A stretch of DNA of 64,000 nt from Acheta domesticus (GCA_031308135.1 JAHLJT010008756.1:105179271-105243270), one strand, 5' to 3'. Counted from the stretch's first letter, positions 10,287 through 21,702 are shown. Numbers and translations: made by a program. Notes: generated from the sequence alone by a model not told the origin.

Positions 10287-10557
10287 TGTCCAGTCGAAGG
10301 AGCAGCGTCGGTACGCTTTCCTTCAGTTCGCTTTCCTTCGCTTACAAAAGGCTGCCGACCAGTCTCCCAAGCTACACATTCTTCTTTTCATATACCGCCT
10401 GTCCCTCCCTCCAGCGAGAGGAAGAGGGTAGATTTAGTATTTCACTTTCTCCTGTTACTTAAATCTCAGCTATTTTCATTCTGGGGCAGTTTCCGATCCC
10501 AGCTATCATCGATCCCCAAACTCCAACCATACGAGAGACGCTCTTTATCAATTAATT

Positions 10558-10975
10558 AGTGGTGCTATGGAATGGCACAGACTTATCTCGTACTATGAAG
10601 TTACCTAATTTCTTTCGTCTGAGCCAGTTTTTCGGTCTTGCCACATACTCTAGTCAGCTGCAATCTATTGCACCCAAAGTAGCAAATCTTCGGTTTCTTA
10701 ACGGTAGAACCGAAATCTAACATTAAGAAGGTATAATATTAGGAGGATAAAACTTCGTCTTATTTTGAGATTTTCGGTAAAAACAAAATTGGAGCCCCTT
10801 TCAAGAAAATGGCGTTCAAAGCTATTGTAAATGCGAAATTTGAAGCTCTTTTTCAAAGAAATCGATTGAGCTTTCGAAAACTTTATTTCTCATCCTTTGT
10901 AGTACTTCCACACTACAATGAAGAATGTACACAAATCGTTGGAAATGTGCATATTAAAGGCGAGAGAGATATTTA
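10558..10975 (-). mobile_element. LR element, R-end fragment (first of a tandem pair)
   Basis: Starts TGGTGCTATGGAATGGCACA (reverse orientation of the R terminus) and proceeds into the body to a GAGAGATATTTA-type landmark, where a second R end begins. It is strongly diverged over the R-end core. No coding content. Confidence 0.75.
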
Positions 10976-11830
10976 ACTAGTGGTGCTACAGAATGGCAGA
11001 TTTTCCCGTATTAGTTTTTTATTTCCTTTGGTCTCGGCTTGCTATTCAGACTTGGCACAAATTCTTGCCAGCTGCCATCTATCGCCGCCCAAAGTACATA
11101 TTTTTGCCCTTTTCTTAGTTTTCCCCTTTCCTAATAGTAGAGTAAACCTATTCTTTCAATAATATTAAAGAACAGTAAAACTTCGTCCAATTTTCTTTGA
11201 AAAATTTGGATCTGTTTTTAAGACAATAGCGTTTCAACACTACTGGAAATTCCAATTTTGAAGCTTTTTTTCGCATAAAATGTTTGAGTTTTCGAAAACC
11301 CTCTTCAGGTGTCGTTTGAAGCACGTGAACTCACAAATACTATAGTGTTTACAAAATGGCTGGAAATGTGCATATTAACAGTGTGAGAGATATTTAAAAA
11401 AATTGTGTAATGTTTGAAAAAATTCCAACAATACTTCAAAATGCACTTAAAGTCACATTAAAGAGTGTCATAAGCATAATCCGTTCGAGAAGTTTGAAGA
11501 AAAAATTTGGAGCCATTTCTGAGAAAACGGCGTTTGAGCGTTTCTCAAAATGCGGAATTTTGAGGTAGTTTTCGCAGAAAACGGTTGAGTTTTCAAGAAA
11601 ATTTACTGGATATTATTTAAAGTACATGTACTCATAATATATTAATGCGAACAAAAAACCGTTAATGTAAATATTAACGACGTGAGAGACAAGTTTTAAA
11701 AAAAATTGTAATTTTTGAAAAAACAAAAGGATAGAGCTGATGTTTATGTCATCTTATTGAGTACACTTTGCACAATCCCTACCAAATGTTTAAAGTAAGC
11801 ATTTTGAGACGTTTTTGAGAAAATATTTCT
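10976..11830 (-). mobile_element. LR element, R-end fragment (second of a tandem pair)
   Basis: Begins ACTAGTGGTGCTACAGAATG and carries the complement of the R-end landmark (CTTGCCAGCTGCCATCTATC, about 11064-11083). It runs through two body units before fading near 11830. The first copy stops where this one starts, which fits either a nested insertion or a tandem duplication. Confidence 0.8.
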
Positions 11831-11879
11831 TTAGTAATAAAAAATAATAAAATCAAACGTCAATGGAGTTTGCTTTTTC

Positions 11880-12800
11880 ACAACAGTCTACTAAAAACGA
11901 TTTGGAAAAATTATAATGCACCAGTCATTTAAAACTTTTTTAGAGTTTTATTATCTTTGAAGGAAATATTTAGTTAGTATGACATCACATGTGAATTTTA
12001 GATCTCACTAACAAGTTATAGCTCCACCAACTTGAGAATGATGGTTACAGGAGCGTGCCACCGTCTGTGTTTACAACCGAAACGACAGAGACAGAGATAA
12101 AAGGATACTCAATTCAAAATTAAAATGGTACCATGCCAAACTATTGCGAAAGAATGCGCTATTTATTTCGTTGCAAATCTATAATCTTCCCAATTAATAT
12201 TTTAACTATTTAGACATGTCTGCATCTCATATTGGAATAAATAAAAGTATACTTTTCTCGGCAAAAAATTCAAAATTTTGAAACTAATTCTTTCGATGAG
12301 CAGTAACATTCATATAAATCGTTTATTTTAACTTAAGTAGTTTCTCAGAATATATACAGAATAAAATTCTTTTTATGTAAGGAGTAACTACCACCATTAT
12401 GAAGAATATTGCAGATACTTACGACAGTAAAGTTAATGTTTTGGTACTTTATTGCTTACCTAACAAACCATCTAAAGCCTATGGAAAAAAAGATGAATGA
12501 AGGAGAATACAAAACGTTTAAATTCAATAAATAAGTATTAAAAATTCAATAAAAATAGAACTTTTTATTAAAGTCTTGAACTAGAACGGTGAAAAGTAAA
12601 GAAAGCAACGTAAAGGGACAAAAATAAAACAGTCAGTGCAAATCTTGCATGATGTGTCTTGAAGTTATATTTTATCAGTGGATTCTCAACCTCTATGAAG
12701 GAGGCCATGGTGATTCCGTAGGAGCAGTCTCTGAACTCGCTTCCCGCTCCTGGCAACTTTTATTAGCTAAACTGACTGTACGGACCCGTGTTTTCACTGT
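11880..12800. other. Unassigned AT-rich sequence
   Basis: No recognisable gene or repeat. The sequence becomes more GC-balanced after about 12690, leading into the open stretch at 12804. Confidence 0.5.
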
Positions 12801-12803
12801 TAG

Positions 12804-13148
12804 TTCCACGACGCGCCGCAATCGCAGCCTTCATTCTTCGCTTGGTCGAGTTATAATTTCCCCTTTGCTCTGGGCGAATGGTACCCCGGAAGCGACGCTG
12901 CGCTCCTAAAGGTCTCGAATGGCTATCAGCTGAAAAAACTAAGACAGCGTATCATAGCTGAAGCCATCACCGGGAGCCAGGCCCTACCTCGCCCCGCTGA
13001 GTACAGAGAGATTGTTGACAAGATCTGTACCCCCCGCCCTCGCCGCACCAACGGCAGCAGTAGCAGTACCGGCGATGCACTCGCGTCACAGGCGCCACAC
13101 TCGTCCTTCACGGCAGAACTTTTTTCCATAACTCTGAAACTTTTTCTT
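12804..13148 (+). CDS. Open stretch without ATG, possible exon of an unknown gene
   Basis: A frame begins right after TTTTCACTGTTAG (a plausible splice acceptor, with TAG also the in-frame stop) and stays open for 115 codons to TAG at 13149-13151. It contains FALGEWYPGSDAALLKVS, LRQRIIAEAITGSQ and EYREIVDKICTPRPRR. The mix of Trp, Tyr, Glu and an amphipathic Lys/Arg/Glu stretch looks protein-like rather than random, and GC content is well above its AT-rich surroundings. I do not recognise the family. It could be an exon, a degraded transposon protein, or chance openness in GC-rich DNA. Confidence 0.3.
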
Positions 13149-13151
13149 TAG

Positions 13152-14170
13152 CTATTAACTCTTTTTTTTATCTCTCTTCTTGAACCTTTAACTTTTTGTT
13201 AATTTTTTAAAAAATATTTTTCTTAAATTGTTAACTATTGAATTAGAAATTGTATTCGAAAAAGTCTGAATAAAAATTCTAAAAATACTCTTCTTTAGCA
13301 GCATGTGTTTGAAAAACGCGGGCGAAGACAGCTGAGACAATATACACTGCTAACATCAGTGTACTGACTTTTTATATTAAGAAAGATAAATAAATTTTGT
13401 TTATATGAAGGTTGAAATAATTACATTAGCTAATTATAGTAATATGTGCTTGTAAATACTCAACATTTATAATACTTCTAACGTTTTCAGCTTGCTTTCG
13501 CATGTCGATGCTCAGCTGTTTTCGCAGGTCATGACATGCATTCGGGCGCGAAACACCGATAGAAATGATACTTTATGAGAAAAGGTAAATTAACTAACAA
13601 GGTGTTCTTTTGTTGTGTTGTCCACGTGTATGCGTTTCCTTAGATGTTGTGGTTTAATGTTACGAGATTGTCCGGTAGTGTTATTGAACATTTGTGAAGT
13701 GTACAGAATATTTGAGCGTGTTAACCTGAACTCGTTTTGAGTGTTCCGAACATTACTAATAAAAAAAATTGATTGGGCAGAGGATGCATGCAATCTAGGG
13801 GTTTTATTGTTTTGTGAAAATGTTAAATATACTCTGGGATTTGTTCTTACTCTGTAGCAACTCATCTTGTTATCGTCACAATTGTGTGAATATAACCACA
13901 TTTTGGGTAATGTTGCTTTTGCTGTCAATGTGAATATGAAGAAGATTTATAATGATGAACATCCCATGCTCTTAATCAGAATGCAGATGTGAAAAGTATT
14001 GAAATGCACTGATTAGAGCAAGTAGGAATTGCTTTAATGAAGTTTTATGTTTGTAAATTAGTGTGTGTTGTTAGTGTACAGTCTTTTGAATTGTAGGAAA
14101 AACGTTTTACTGAGTTTTGTTTGTTTGTGCTTTTTTAATTAGTTTGTGTAATGCTATTGAAGTTTAAGTG
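13152..14170. other. Unassigned sequence upstream of the helicase-like exons
   Basis: No gene was recognised. The open frame on the minus strand at 13590-13928 has no recognisable motif. If the helicase exons are real, part of this segment may be their promoter or 5' UTR. A plausible acceptor (TTCTATGTAG, ending at about 14190) precedes the likely start codon. Confidence 0.4.
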
Positions 14171-14221
14171 AGACATTGTTCTATGTAGATTCCAGAGAAG
14201 TTCAAGAATTACTTCTAAAAG

Positions 14222-14983
14222 ATGAAAACTATTAAAATGTGTGGAGTGCTTGTGCACTATCCATATGATCCGTATCCCCAGCAGCTAAGTATTTCACAAG
14301 TGGTAAGTTGTGGTTTGATTCACTGTCTAGTTCATGGCTTCAATTCATATGTTGATGAATTAATATAAAGCTAATGTATGAAAAGGAGTACAGAGATACT
14401 ATCTAGATACTAAGCAAATATGTTAATTATTTATAAACAGTGTAAGCATATAGTAGGTCATCAGTTTCAGTAACTCATTTATACATTTACAATTTCAGTA
14501 AGTCATTTACAATGTCTTGTAAATGGTGGTATTTTGCAAGTATCTGTCATAGTGGATATCATCGTGAAAATCGCATTAGGTTTTGTGTCAAAAAAAATTC
14601 ACTTTTTTGTTTACTACACCATTGTGATCAATCTATAGAACTGCAGCAGTTACAATAAGTCGTATGACGAGGGACTAATGAAAAATCAAATATCATGCTT
14701 CTACATTTGTGAAAGCAACTGTCTAGCTTAGGGAGACAGAAATGTTTTTCGTTCTTCCTGAAAACTTCAGTAGATTGGACATTCAACCTATTGTGGTTAC
14801 CACAACAATCTGTTTTTGTTGCAAGTATAATGTTGGGCTACATTGATATGAACAATTCACAGGTTATGCGTGCTTGTTCTCGTTTACAAAATGGTGCTGT
14901 TGAGATACCTACTGGGTGTGGTAAAACAATGGCTCTCTTATGTTCGACAATGGGCTATCAGGTAGAACAACGCTACAAAATTT
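14222..14983 (+). CDS. N-terminal exons of a FANCJ/RTEL1-type DEAH helicase (partial gene or pseudogene)
   Basis: Candidate exon 1 (14222-14302, 27 codons) starts with ATG, encodes GVLVHYPYDPYPQQL and ends at a strong donor GTAAGT. Candidate exon 2 (14863-14983) follows AG, encodes VMRACSRLQNG then EIPTGCGKTMALLCSTMGY, and ends at another GTAAGT. The 'GV.V.FPY.PYP.QL' opening and the Walker A box PTGxGKT followed by ALLCS are the hallmark N-terminus of XPD-family iron-sulfur helicases, closest in feel to FANCJ/BRIP1, which unwinds DNA in crosslink repair. Exon 2 ends in phase 1. A possible third exon begins at 15657 after TTTCTTTCAG and is in phase, but shows no clear family motif. No iron-sulfur cysteines, DEAH box or later motifs were found downstream, so the gene is either split by long introns or is a fragment. 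RTEL1 is the main alternative. Confidence 0.5.
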
Positions 14984-14989
14984 GTAAGT

Positions 14990-15656
14990 ATTTTTTTCTT
15001 ATAATTATTAAAGGAACATAATTATCTTTTTCATGTTTCTGGAGGTATTTCTAGTTCTTGATATTGTTAAGTATTTCTGGAGATATTATTTTATTTTATT
15101 TCCTAAATACATTGCTTTAGAAGTGTGTTATTTCCTGATTTTGTTGTACAAATAAGATGATTAGTTTAGAATGTACACAATTTGTGAAAATTGGAAATCT
15201 TCATCCATTCAGTCAATAGTAGGATTCTCTTCGTTGCGCATGAAGACTGTGAGACATTTATTAGTGACAATATATTACAGAATTCTTTTATTTTCTAAAT
15301 GTATCTTAAAGTTAATCAAAGGTGAAAAAATGGTAATTTAATCTGTTTTACGGGAAGCAGTTGACAATATGTGTCATCGAATAGAGGAAAGTTAAATAGG
15401 AGAGTTTTTATTTGGTTTTCATTAAAGATTTATTTGAGAGTTTTGTTCTTGTTTTGTTATTGAATTTAGTAGTATGTGCAATTCAATTTAGGATTGTACT
15501 TTGGGTTTGCTTAATATCAGTTTTCCTTTTTGCTCAGAAAGATTCTGTCAGGATTTTGAAAAACAATTTTCTAATCCAAAAAACTTCAGAAACGTACTTT
15601 TTATTTAAAAAAATTATTAACAAATACAGATGTAAATAAGTCAGTTTTTCTTTCAG
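14990..15656. other. AT-rich sequence, probably intronic if the helicase gene is real
   Basis: No motif or repeat recognised. It ends in a pyrimidine-rich stretch (GTTTTTCTTTCAG, about 15644-15656) that would serve as a splice acceptor. Confidence 0.4.
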
Positions 15657-15913
15657 CTATCCTCTGTTGTTTTGTTGGACCTCATAAGACAAAACGAACT
15701 GATGGTTATAATTCCAGCCAGTATTCGAATTGCTGCCCAAATCTTGTTGTCTTCATTGTGTGTAAATATTCTTTACATTAGAAGAATTTTTGAAAACCAA
15801 AATCTGGAATGTTTGAATTCCTGTTAGTGTTATTGTAGACAAACAAGGCTGAAGTTTATTTTTGTTGTTTTGGCTTTTGACAAAAAGCTGCAAATTCTGT
15901 GTAACATGATTGC

Positions 15914-16086
15914 TATACTTCAATTTATTTACAGTGTCCTTTGACAGATCATCAGCTGGTATGGTGTCATCCAATTGGGAGCTTAAATGTCATGCAGTGA
16001 CATTACTATGGTGACATACAAGCTCCCAATTGGATGACTCCGAAACAGCTGATCAACTGCAGAAAGACACTGGAAATTGAAGTATA
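15914..16086. mobile_element. Foldback MITE with 19-bp perfect inner stem
   Basis: Outer inverted repeat TATACTTCAATTT / AAATTGAAGTATA. Inside it, CATCAGCTG/CAGCTGATC and a perfect 19-bp stem (15966-15984 with 16020-16038, core CCAATTGGGAGC). The central loop is about 35 bases. A relative lies 500 bases downstream at 16604-16743. Confidence 0.8.
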
Positions 16087-16603
16087 ATGACCTTAAACTT
16101 TGTGTTCTTAATAAATAAATAATTAAAAAAAGACCTGGAAATCACATTCATATGGTTCATTACACATCTTAAGGGATGATCCATACTAAAAAGGCCTTCC
16201 ACTTTTGGGTACCAGGGTTAAAATCTTGGCTGATTCGTTGAGAATTTGTGAGGGGCCAAGAGGGTTCACATTAAGTTTGTTTTGGAATCGCCTGTTTCCT
16301 CTGCCTCCCATTCCACCAATTGCTCTGTTGAGATTCGTATCATAATGTTGTATAATTATCATGATGAAATATAAATCTCCAACCCATCAAAATAATTCAT
16401 CCACTCCAAATATGAATATAAAAGGTATGAAGTTGCATCATAATAAAGAGATACTCATCTAATGATAATAAATTAATGTATTTATTATTTTGGCAATTTC
16501 TGAAAGGAAAAAAAAACAGTTGCATCAATCCAGTATTTAATCAAACATTCATTGGGATTTAATATATCCTTATCCTCCTGTATTATACTCTAATTTAAAT
16601 GTA

Positions 16604-16743
16604 GTGCACCTTCAAGATCAAGAGCTGGAAGAAGAGGGAGACATCCAACCAGAAGCTTCAATAGCAAAAATGTGAGTTGTCACAAAGGCTCCCGATTGGA
16701 TGAGTGTCCCTCTCTCCCAGCTCCTGACTTTGAAGGGGGCACA
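16604..16743. mobile_element. Foldback MITE related to 15914-16086
   Basis: The left arm GTGCACCTTCAAGATCAAGA pairs imperfectly with the right arm around 16715-16743. Both share the internal motif ATCCAAT(T/C)GGGAGC with the upstream MITE, here near 16688-16702. Arms are diverged. Non-coding. Confidence 0.65.
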
Positions 16744-17054
16744 GCCTTTAAAACGGAGTAAACATCATCCAATATCTACAATCCATTGATTCGTTGGATC
16801 ACTTAATTTTCGTTCTTTCTCTCTCCAACCCTCCAATTCCAAACGAAATAGTGGCGAATCCACCCAAAATTCCTTCGTTCTTCTTTGGTGCGTCATACCT
16901 GGACCCTTTACGAGTATTAGATGAAACCTTGCCATTAGAACTGAGTATCAATAGCAACATAACCTCTAGGACATTTCTTGCAACCTAGGTGTCAAATCGT
17001 TGGGATATGTCTTATCAATGTAGTGCACAAGGAATTCGAGAATATTTCTTTTTC

Positions 17055-17640
17055 GTATTACTACCGTGTAGTATAGAGAAAGTATTGTAACACTGCAGCG
17101 GAAAATGGCGATTTTTCGGCATAAAAACTCGTTTGTGGATCTCTGCCAAAGAGTTGAATTTTCTTGCTCCTTTATGTAGTAAATTACTTGATCTAATACA
17201 CTTTGATGTCAGAATACACGTTTCGTGGGTTCGTGCAGCCGAAAAAATATTTTACGGCAAAACATGGGTCTGGATCGGTGAATAATTCTAGCGCCCAAAC
17301 CCTACAGTGGATTTAAAGAAAAATTGATATTCCCCCGACCGATGTGGCTGATGTCGCGGCTCCTGAATTTGAAACAACATTTTTCGAGAGTACTGTACAT
17401 GAAGCCCCAACGACGGTATTCGAATTTTTTTGGGAAATGGCCCCAATTTTACATTCTCGCTACTGTAACCCAGCGTAAAGAATGTATTATAAAGCTGCGG
17501 GAAACTGGTGATGGCAGCAGCACTTATTTTCGCATTATTTCTAAACTTGCAATTACCGAAAATTTCAACGGAAACGAGATCTGCGCCATTCTCTTAAACG
17601 TTCAGTGGAAAAAATCTGAAGAAAAACATTAAAGCAGTTT
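17055..17640 (+). mobile_element. Short LR-related repeat (TTACT-type L end)
   Basis: Shows the conserved order GAGAAAGTATTGTAACACTG, GGCGATTTTTCGGCATAAAA, CTAGCGCCCAAACC and GATATTCCCC(C)GACCGAT. This matches the left part of the LR element, but with the short TTACT/GTA hairpin instead of the CGTATACG run. Its CCGT tract is missing. The 102-aa ORF inside is a chance reading. Confidence 0.7.
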
Positions 17641-17734
17641 GTGAGTAAATGTTTTTTTTATAAATTGCATAAAATCCAAACACAAATTAAGCAAAAACTA
17701 TTCACTTTTCAAAAAAATTGTACATGAACTTTTT

Positions 17735-18180
17735 TTAAAAGCTAGTCTTTACTTTGTTGCTACTGCTTACGCAGTGTACTGTTATGCTGCAGGAAAAACC
17801 GGCGAATTTTCGACAGAAAAACGCGTATTGTCGGGCCGTCCAGTAAAAACGGGGGATAAATCTTGGTTCTACATTATAGAAAATTACTTTAACACATTGT
17901 GTAGTCAGAATCCACGTTTTGTTACTCCTTGATACCGAAAAGATGATTGACGGCAACACGTCCGTCCGTGTGTCTGTGGACAACGATACCGGCTAAACCG
18001 TAAGCAGGATTTACATTTTGGGGTACTTTACACGAAGCCGCTGGGACATTTTCAAAATTTTCATATAAAAGGCACCATTTTTTAACTAATTTTTGCTGAC
18101 GGATGGCGTAAACAACGTTTAAAAGAGTGGCGGGGGTCACATTTTCGTTGAAATGTCTGATTTTTCGAAAACTGCAAATT
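17735..18180 (+). mobile_element. Short LR-related repeat, second adjacent copy
   Basis: Same family landmarks in the same orientation as 17055-17640: GCGAATTTTCGACAGAAAAA, TTGATACCGAAAAG, GACGGCAACACGTCCGTCCG, then the ACACGAAGCCGC...GGACATTTTCAAAATTTTC body start. The two copies are tandem with about 95 bases between them. Confidence 0.7.
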
Positions 18181-18429
18181 TAGAAATAATGTGATAAAAT
18201 ATGTGCTGCTGGAGTACATCTATTTATTTATTTATTTATTTTATACAACTACAATTTTGGAGATAATTTTTTTCTCAATGAATTGTGTTAATCAGAAACG
18301 TCTTCAAATAAGATAATACTCAAGTTTCTTAAATATGAGTATTTTGGCGTAATTTTGCATGAAACTAGGCGCCTTTAAAGTCATTTTGTAATCAACCAAA
18401 ATATTCTCAATTTTTCAGTTCCTTAATGG

Positions 18430-18662
18430 TATTACTTTAAGGATGTTATTGAAGAGAAAAACCTCGTCCTAAATAGACATTTTCATTGAAAAACTTGGAG
18501 CCGTTTTTACGAAAATATTGTTTAAGCCTTTCGTAAATTCGAAATTGGAAGCTCTTTTTCACAAAACTTTTGTTTCCAAAAAACTTCATTGGAAGTAATT
18601 TGATACTCTTTCATTCACAAATGTATTAATGTATACAAATCGTGGAAATGAACATATTCAGT
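18430..18662 (-). mobile_element. LR element body fragment, inverted
   Basis: Carries AAAACCTCGTCCTAAATAGA, TTGGAGCCGTTTTTACGAAA and AACTTCATTGGAAGTAATTT, matching the R-end-proximal body in reverse orientation. It lacks the R terminus itself. Confidence 0.65.
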
Positions 18663-18697
18663 TAATACAAACAAAACAATTTTCAACAACAAATTCC

Positions 18698-18739
18698 GTG
18701 TAGGACAAGATCTCAATCTTTTATGATCTTGTCCTACAC
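18698..18739. other. Perfect 15-bp hairpin with 12-nt loop
   Basis: The arms GTGTAGGACAAGATC (18698-18712) and GATCTTGTCCTACAC (18725-18739) are exact complements. It lies just beyond the LR fragment. The following bases (about 18762-18800, with GGCGTCGCCGACGTTG) are similar to 48206-48240. It could be the end of a small element or a processing hairpin; function unknown. Confidence 0.8.
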
Positions 18740-18829
18740 TTGTCTTCTTAAACTAGTTGAATGTGGCGTCGCCGACGTTGTAAACCGTTTTAAAAGTATA
18801 TTAATGTCTTGAAAATTTCTTTCATACTT

Positions 18830-19610
18830 CATTTCTTTCATGCGTAGCTTTGTTCAAATATGTTGTTAGAGTATCTGCCCACTTTACCAATGAATCGTAG
18901 TAGCTGTTAAAGTTATACTACAGTTCAAAAATTCCCAACATTCAATGGCCTTGTATATTAACTCCAAACGGGAAATGAACTGGTCATATTGCAATTTCAC
19001 TATTATAATTTCTGTAAAAAAATACAGGTATATGAATGATGCGACAGCACAACTATATTTTTTACGTTTGTTTTCTAATATGAACATAAATGATCACCTG
19101 TAAGCTGTTGTTCTGCGTTATTCTCTAATGGTAATATAATATGCTCCATCAGTTCGGAAAATTCTGACGCAAAATCTTCTACAACTACATTTGATTCCCC
19201 TGAGTCCCTTAACACTTCCATATTTTTGTCCCCTATTTTAAGATTTTAAAACTCCACAAAGTCGGTCTAATTTTTGTTTTGAAGGCGAATATATACAAGC
19301 ATTAAAAGGTTACTATTTTGTATGTTTATGTGTATAAGTTGTAAGTCACATTAAATTGAAAATCGATTTTTGCACGCTTAAGAAATGTATTATTTAGTTA
19401 CAGTTATTGTTTCCTTCTTATTCACTTCACGTTCTTCAAATTTAATGTTCCAAGGTAAGTTGCAAATTCTACTTCACATTTCACTACAACTAAAATACTT
19501 CAGAATTTTCTGCCGGGGGATATTCATTTAGTTTTTTCTCGTTTGTCAAAAACCAGTGTTGCCATCCTCATGGAAGTAAATATGGTGTCTCGAACTGAAA
19601 ATAACCACGG
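18830..19610. other. Unassigned AT-rich sequence
   Basis: No gene, repeat or structure recognised. Confidence 0.5.
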
Positions 19611-19616
19611 AATAAT

Positions 19617-19673
19617 GGGGTTTAATCAACGCCACCCGCATAGATCTATTTAGGTGGCGTTGGTTTAATTCCC
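19617..19673. other. Hairpin of about 20 bp
   Basis: The left arm 19617-19636 (GGGGTTTAATCAACGCCACC) pairs with 19653-19673 (GGTGGCGTTGGTTTAATTCCC) with a one-base bulge, around a 16-base loop that includes AGATCT. Isolated; no coding context. Confidence 0.75.
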
Positions 19674-19904
19674 GTCATACTCACCAAGATCGTAGATCCA
19701 AAACACGAAAGAACACGTTTTTTGACAATTCCTTGGAATCTTATGGCCGGATCGAAAAACAAATTATCAGTTCCCAAAAAGGGGACCGATACGCGTTCAA
19801 AGACACCTCATATGTCTCGATTGGTGCACGGAAAGTGGTCTAGCCGTGAGGTACGGAAATCTCCACACAGGAACGGTATTGGAGTTTACTCAAATACTAT
19901 ATAG

Positions 19905-20089
19905 GGATATTTCGGTTCTAGTCAGAAAACCGAAAAATTGAGAAATTAAAAAAATATATATACATTTTGGGCGACGATAGATGGCAGCTGGCAAGAGGTT
20001 GGGGCAACACCGAAAAGCAAGCCCAGACCAAAGAAATTAGAAAACTAACTTGTACGAGAAAGTCCGTGCCATTCTGTTGCACAACTAGT
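19905..20089 (+). mobile_element. LR element, R-end terminal fragment
   Basis: Contains GATAGATGGCAGCTGGCAAG and ends ATTCTGTTGCACAACTAGTT. Only the last 185 bases of the element are present. A separate L-end copy begins within about 15 bases of this terminus. Confidence 0.8.
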
Positions 20090-20103
20090 TAAATATTTAC
20101 ATT

Positions 20104-21083
20104 TTTAGTTTTCCATATACTACATACGTATATACGAAGTAAAATATGCAGTATTGAGGAAGGTTAGGTAATGCTGCGGAAAATCGATTTCGAGATTTTA
20201 ATGGAACAACACGTTTTGAGGTCCCCTGATACCGAAAAATTGTTGTTTTTTTTCCAAACGTCCGTCCGTCTGTAAACACCACTAAAGCGGAAACCCGGTC
20301 GATCTGGTTCCACTGAAGGCGTCGCGATTTTGAAAAACTTTCATCAAAATTGGGGGGTTCATTACATGAAGCCCCCCGGACATTTTCAAAATTTTCTCAA
20401 AACGGTTTCAAATTTTTTCTTTAAATTTCTTGTAAGAATAGAGTAAAATACACTTAAGGTGGCATAAGTCCGATTTTCACGGTTGACTCTGAATTTTCGA
20501 AAATTGCTTAAGTTTGAATTTTATTCGGCATCTTCCTCCAACTACAAAATTGCAATAGATTTTTTTCCTTCAAATAAAATTTATTCTCTATTGTGAGTTA
20601 TTTGTTTAAGGTCATTTACATTTTTTTTGAAAATTTTAGTAGTTTTCATGTTATATTGCGTACAATTTGTGCAATTAAGAAATACAAATCAAAGTTTTCT
20701 CAAAAACCGCTCCAAATTTTTTCATTAAGCTTTTGGTAGGGATTGTGCTAAATGTACTCTGAGATGAGATACACGCCGTATTACTGTATTCTTTTTTTCG
20801 TTCAAAAATTGCAAAAATGTAATTTTTTGGACTTGTCTTTCACGTTAATATTTACATTAGAAGCGATTTGTTCACATTAATATATTAATGAGTACATGTG
20901 CTTTAAATAATGTCAGGTATAGGTTTCTCGAAAACTCAACCCTTTTCTGTGAAAAGAAGCTCAAAATTCCACATTTTCAGGAACGCTCAAATGCCATTTT
21001 CTCATATATGGCTGCAATTTGTTTTCAGACTTTTGGAACGGATAGTGCTAAATTGCACTCTTTAACCCGTTTTTGCCCGAGTT
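20104..21083 (+). mobile_element. LR element, L-end two-thirds
   Basis: Begins with a degraded terminal hairpin (CATACGTATATACG). It then has the CCGTCCGTCTG tract (about 20261-20272) and body units starting near 20411 and 20705, and stops at GCACTCTTTAA in the third unit. The R end is absent, so the copy is 3' truncated. Confidence 0.75.
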
Positions 21084-21700
21084 TATAATTTCTTGAATTA
21101 TTCTTGACGGATTTCTTGTATTATGGCATGTAAGTAATTTCCAGTGAATGGGGAAAAATATTTTCTCCGTGTCCCAATAGCTGTTCCTAAGATAACGTCT
21201 GTTTCCAAATGGGAACACCGGGCTCGAATGGGTGCATGAGGGTTTCGTAAAAAACGGAATTCAGTTCTCTATTTCATTACATATAATAAAAAGTTCTTGT
21301 AGCAATAAAGTACGTTTGATAAAAAACACACATCACGCATTTTGAACACTTTTATTACTGGAAAATAAAAAAATGATATTCAAAAGACCACCATAACATA
21401 TTTATTATATAAATGAAAAACGGGAACTTATTACTATGTAAAATGTATCTGTAGTAAGTTGTAGAACTTTTTTCTAAGGCTTTAGAAAAGCTTTAAAGCA
21501 GATTTCATGTAGTACAACCCACCATTTCTAGCAATATTTCCTTGCGTTTTTCTTGCACAAAGCACAATGGTTGTGCTTCACGGCATTGATCATCCAATGA
21601 TCCAGGTAGTCATACCTAATGGAAGATATATAGTTGTTTTGATGACTTATGTCTCCCTCCAGAAAAAAAAACTCTAGTGGCATGTCAAGAAAGGTACTTT
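21084..21700. other. Unassigned sequence
   Basis: No recognisable gene or repeat. Confidence 0.5.
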
Positions 21701-21702
21701 CG

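Larger units (their letters stand above)
7493..10290 (+). mobile_element. LINE with restriction-like endonuclease (Dong/R4-like), copy 1, 5'-truncated, dead
   Basis: The copy aligns with 57591-60185 of the second copy, so it lacks the 5' UTR, the Myb-like N-terminal domain and the start codon. Parts in order: a spacer region (7493-8060), RT (8320-9000), an RT-to-endonuclease linker with a zinc knuckle, and the endonuclease (9936-10286). Relative to the second copy there is a deletion of about 76 bases (missing counterpart of 57888-57963), plus frameshifts near 8060-8320 and 9887-9936. The element class is inferred from the YMDD-type RT, the CCHC knuckle followed by a D...D/E-type endonuclease, and the adjoining TAA repeat. 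No 3' tail of TAA repeats is seen after 10290. Confidence 0.8.
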
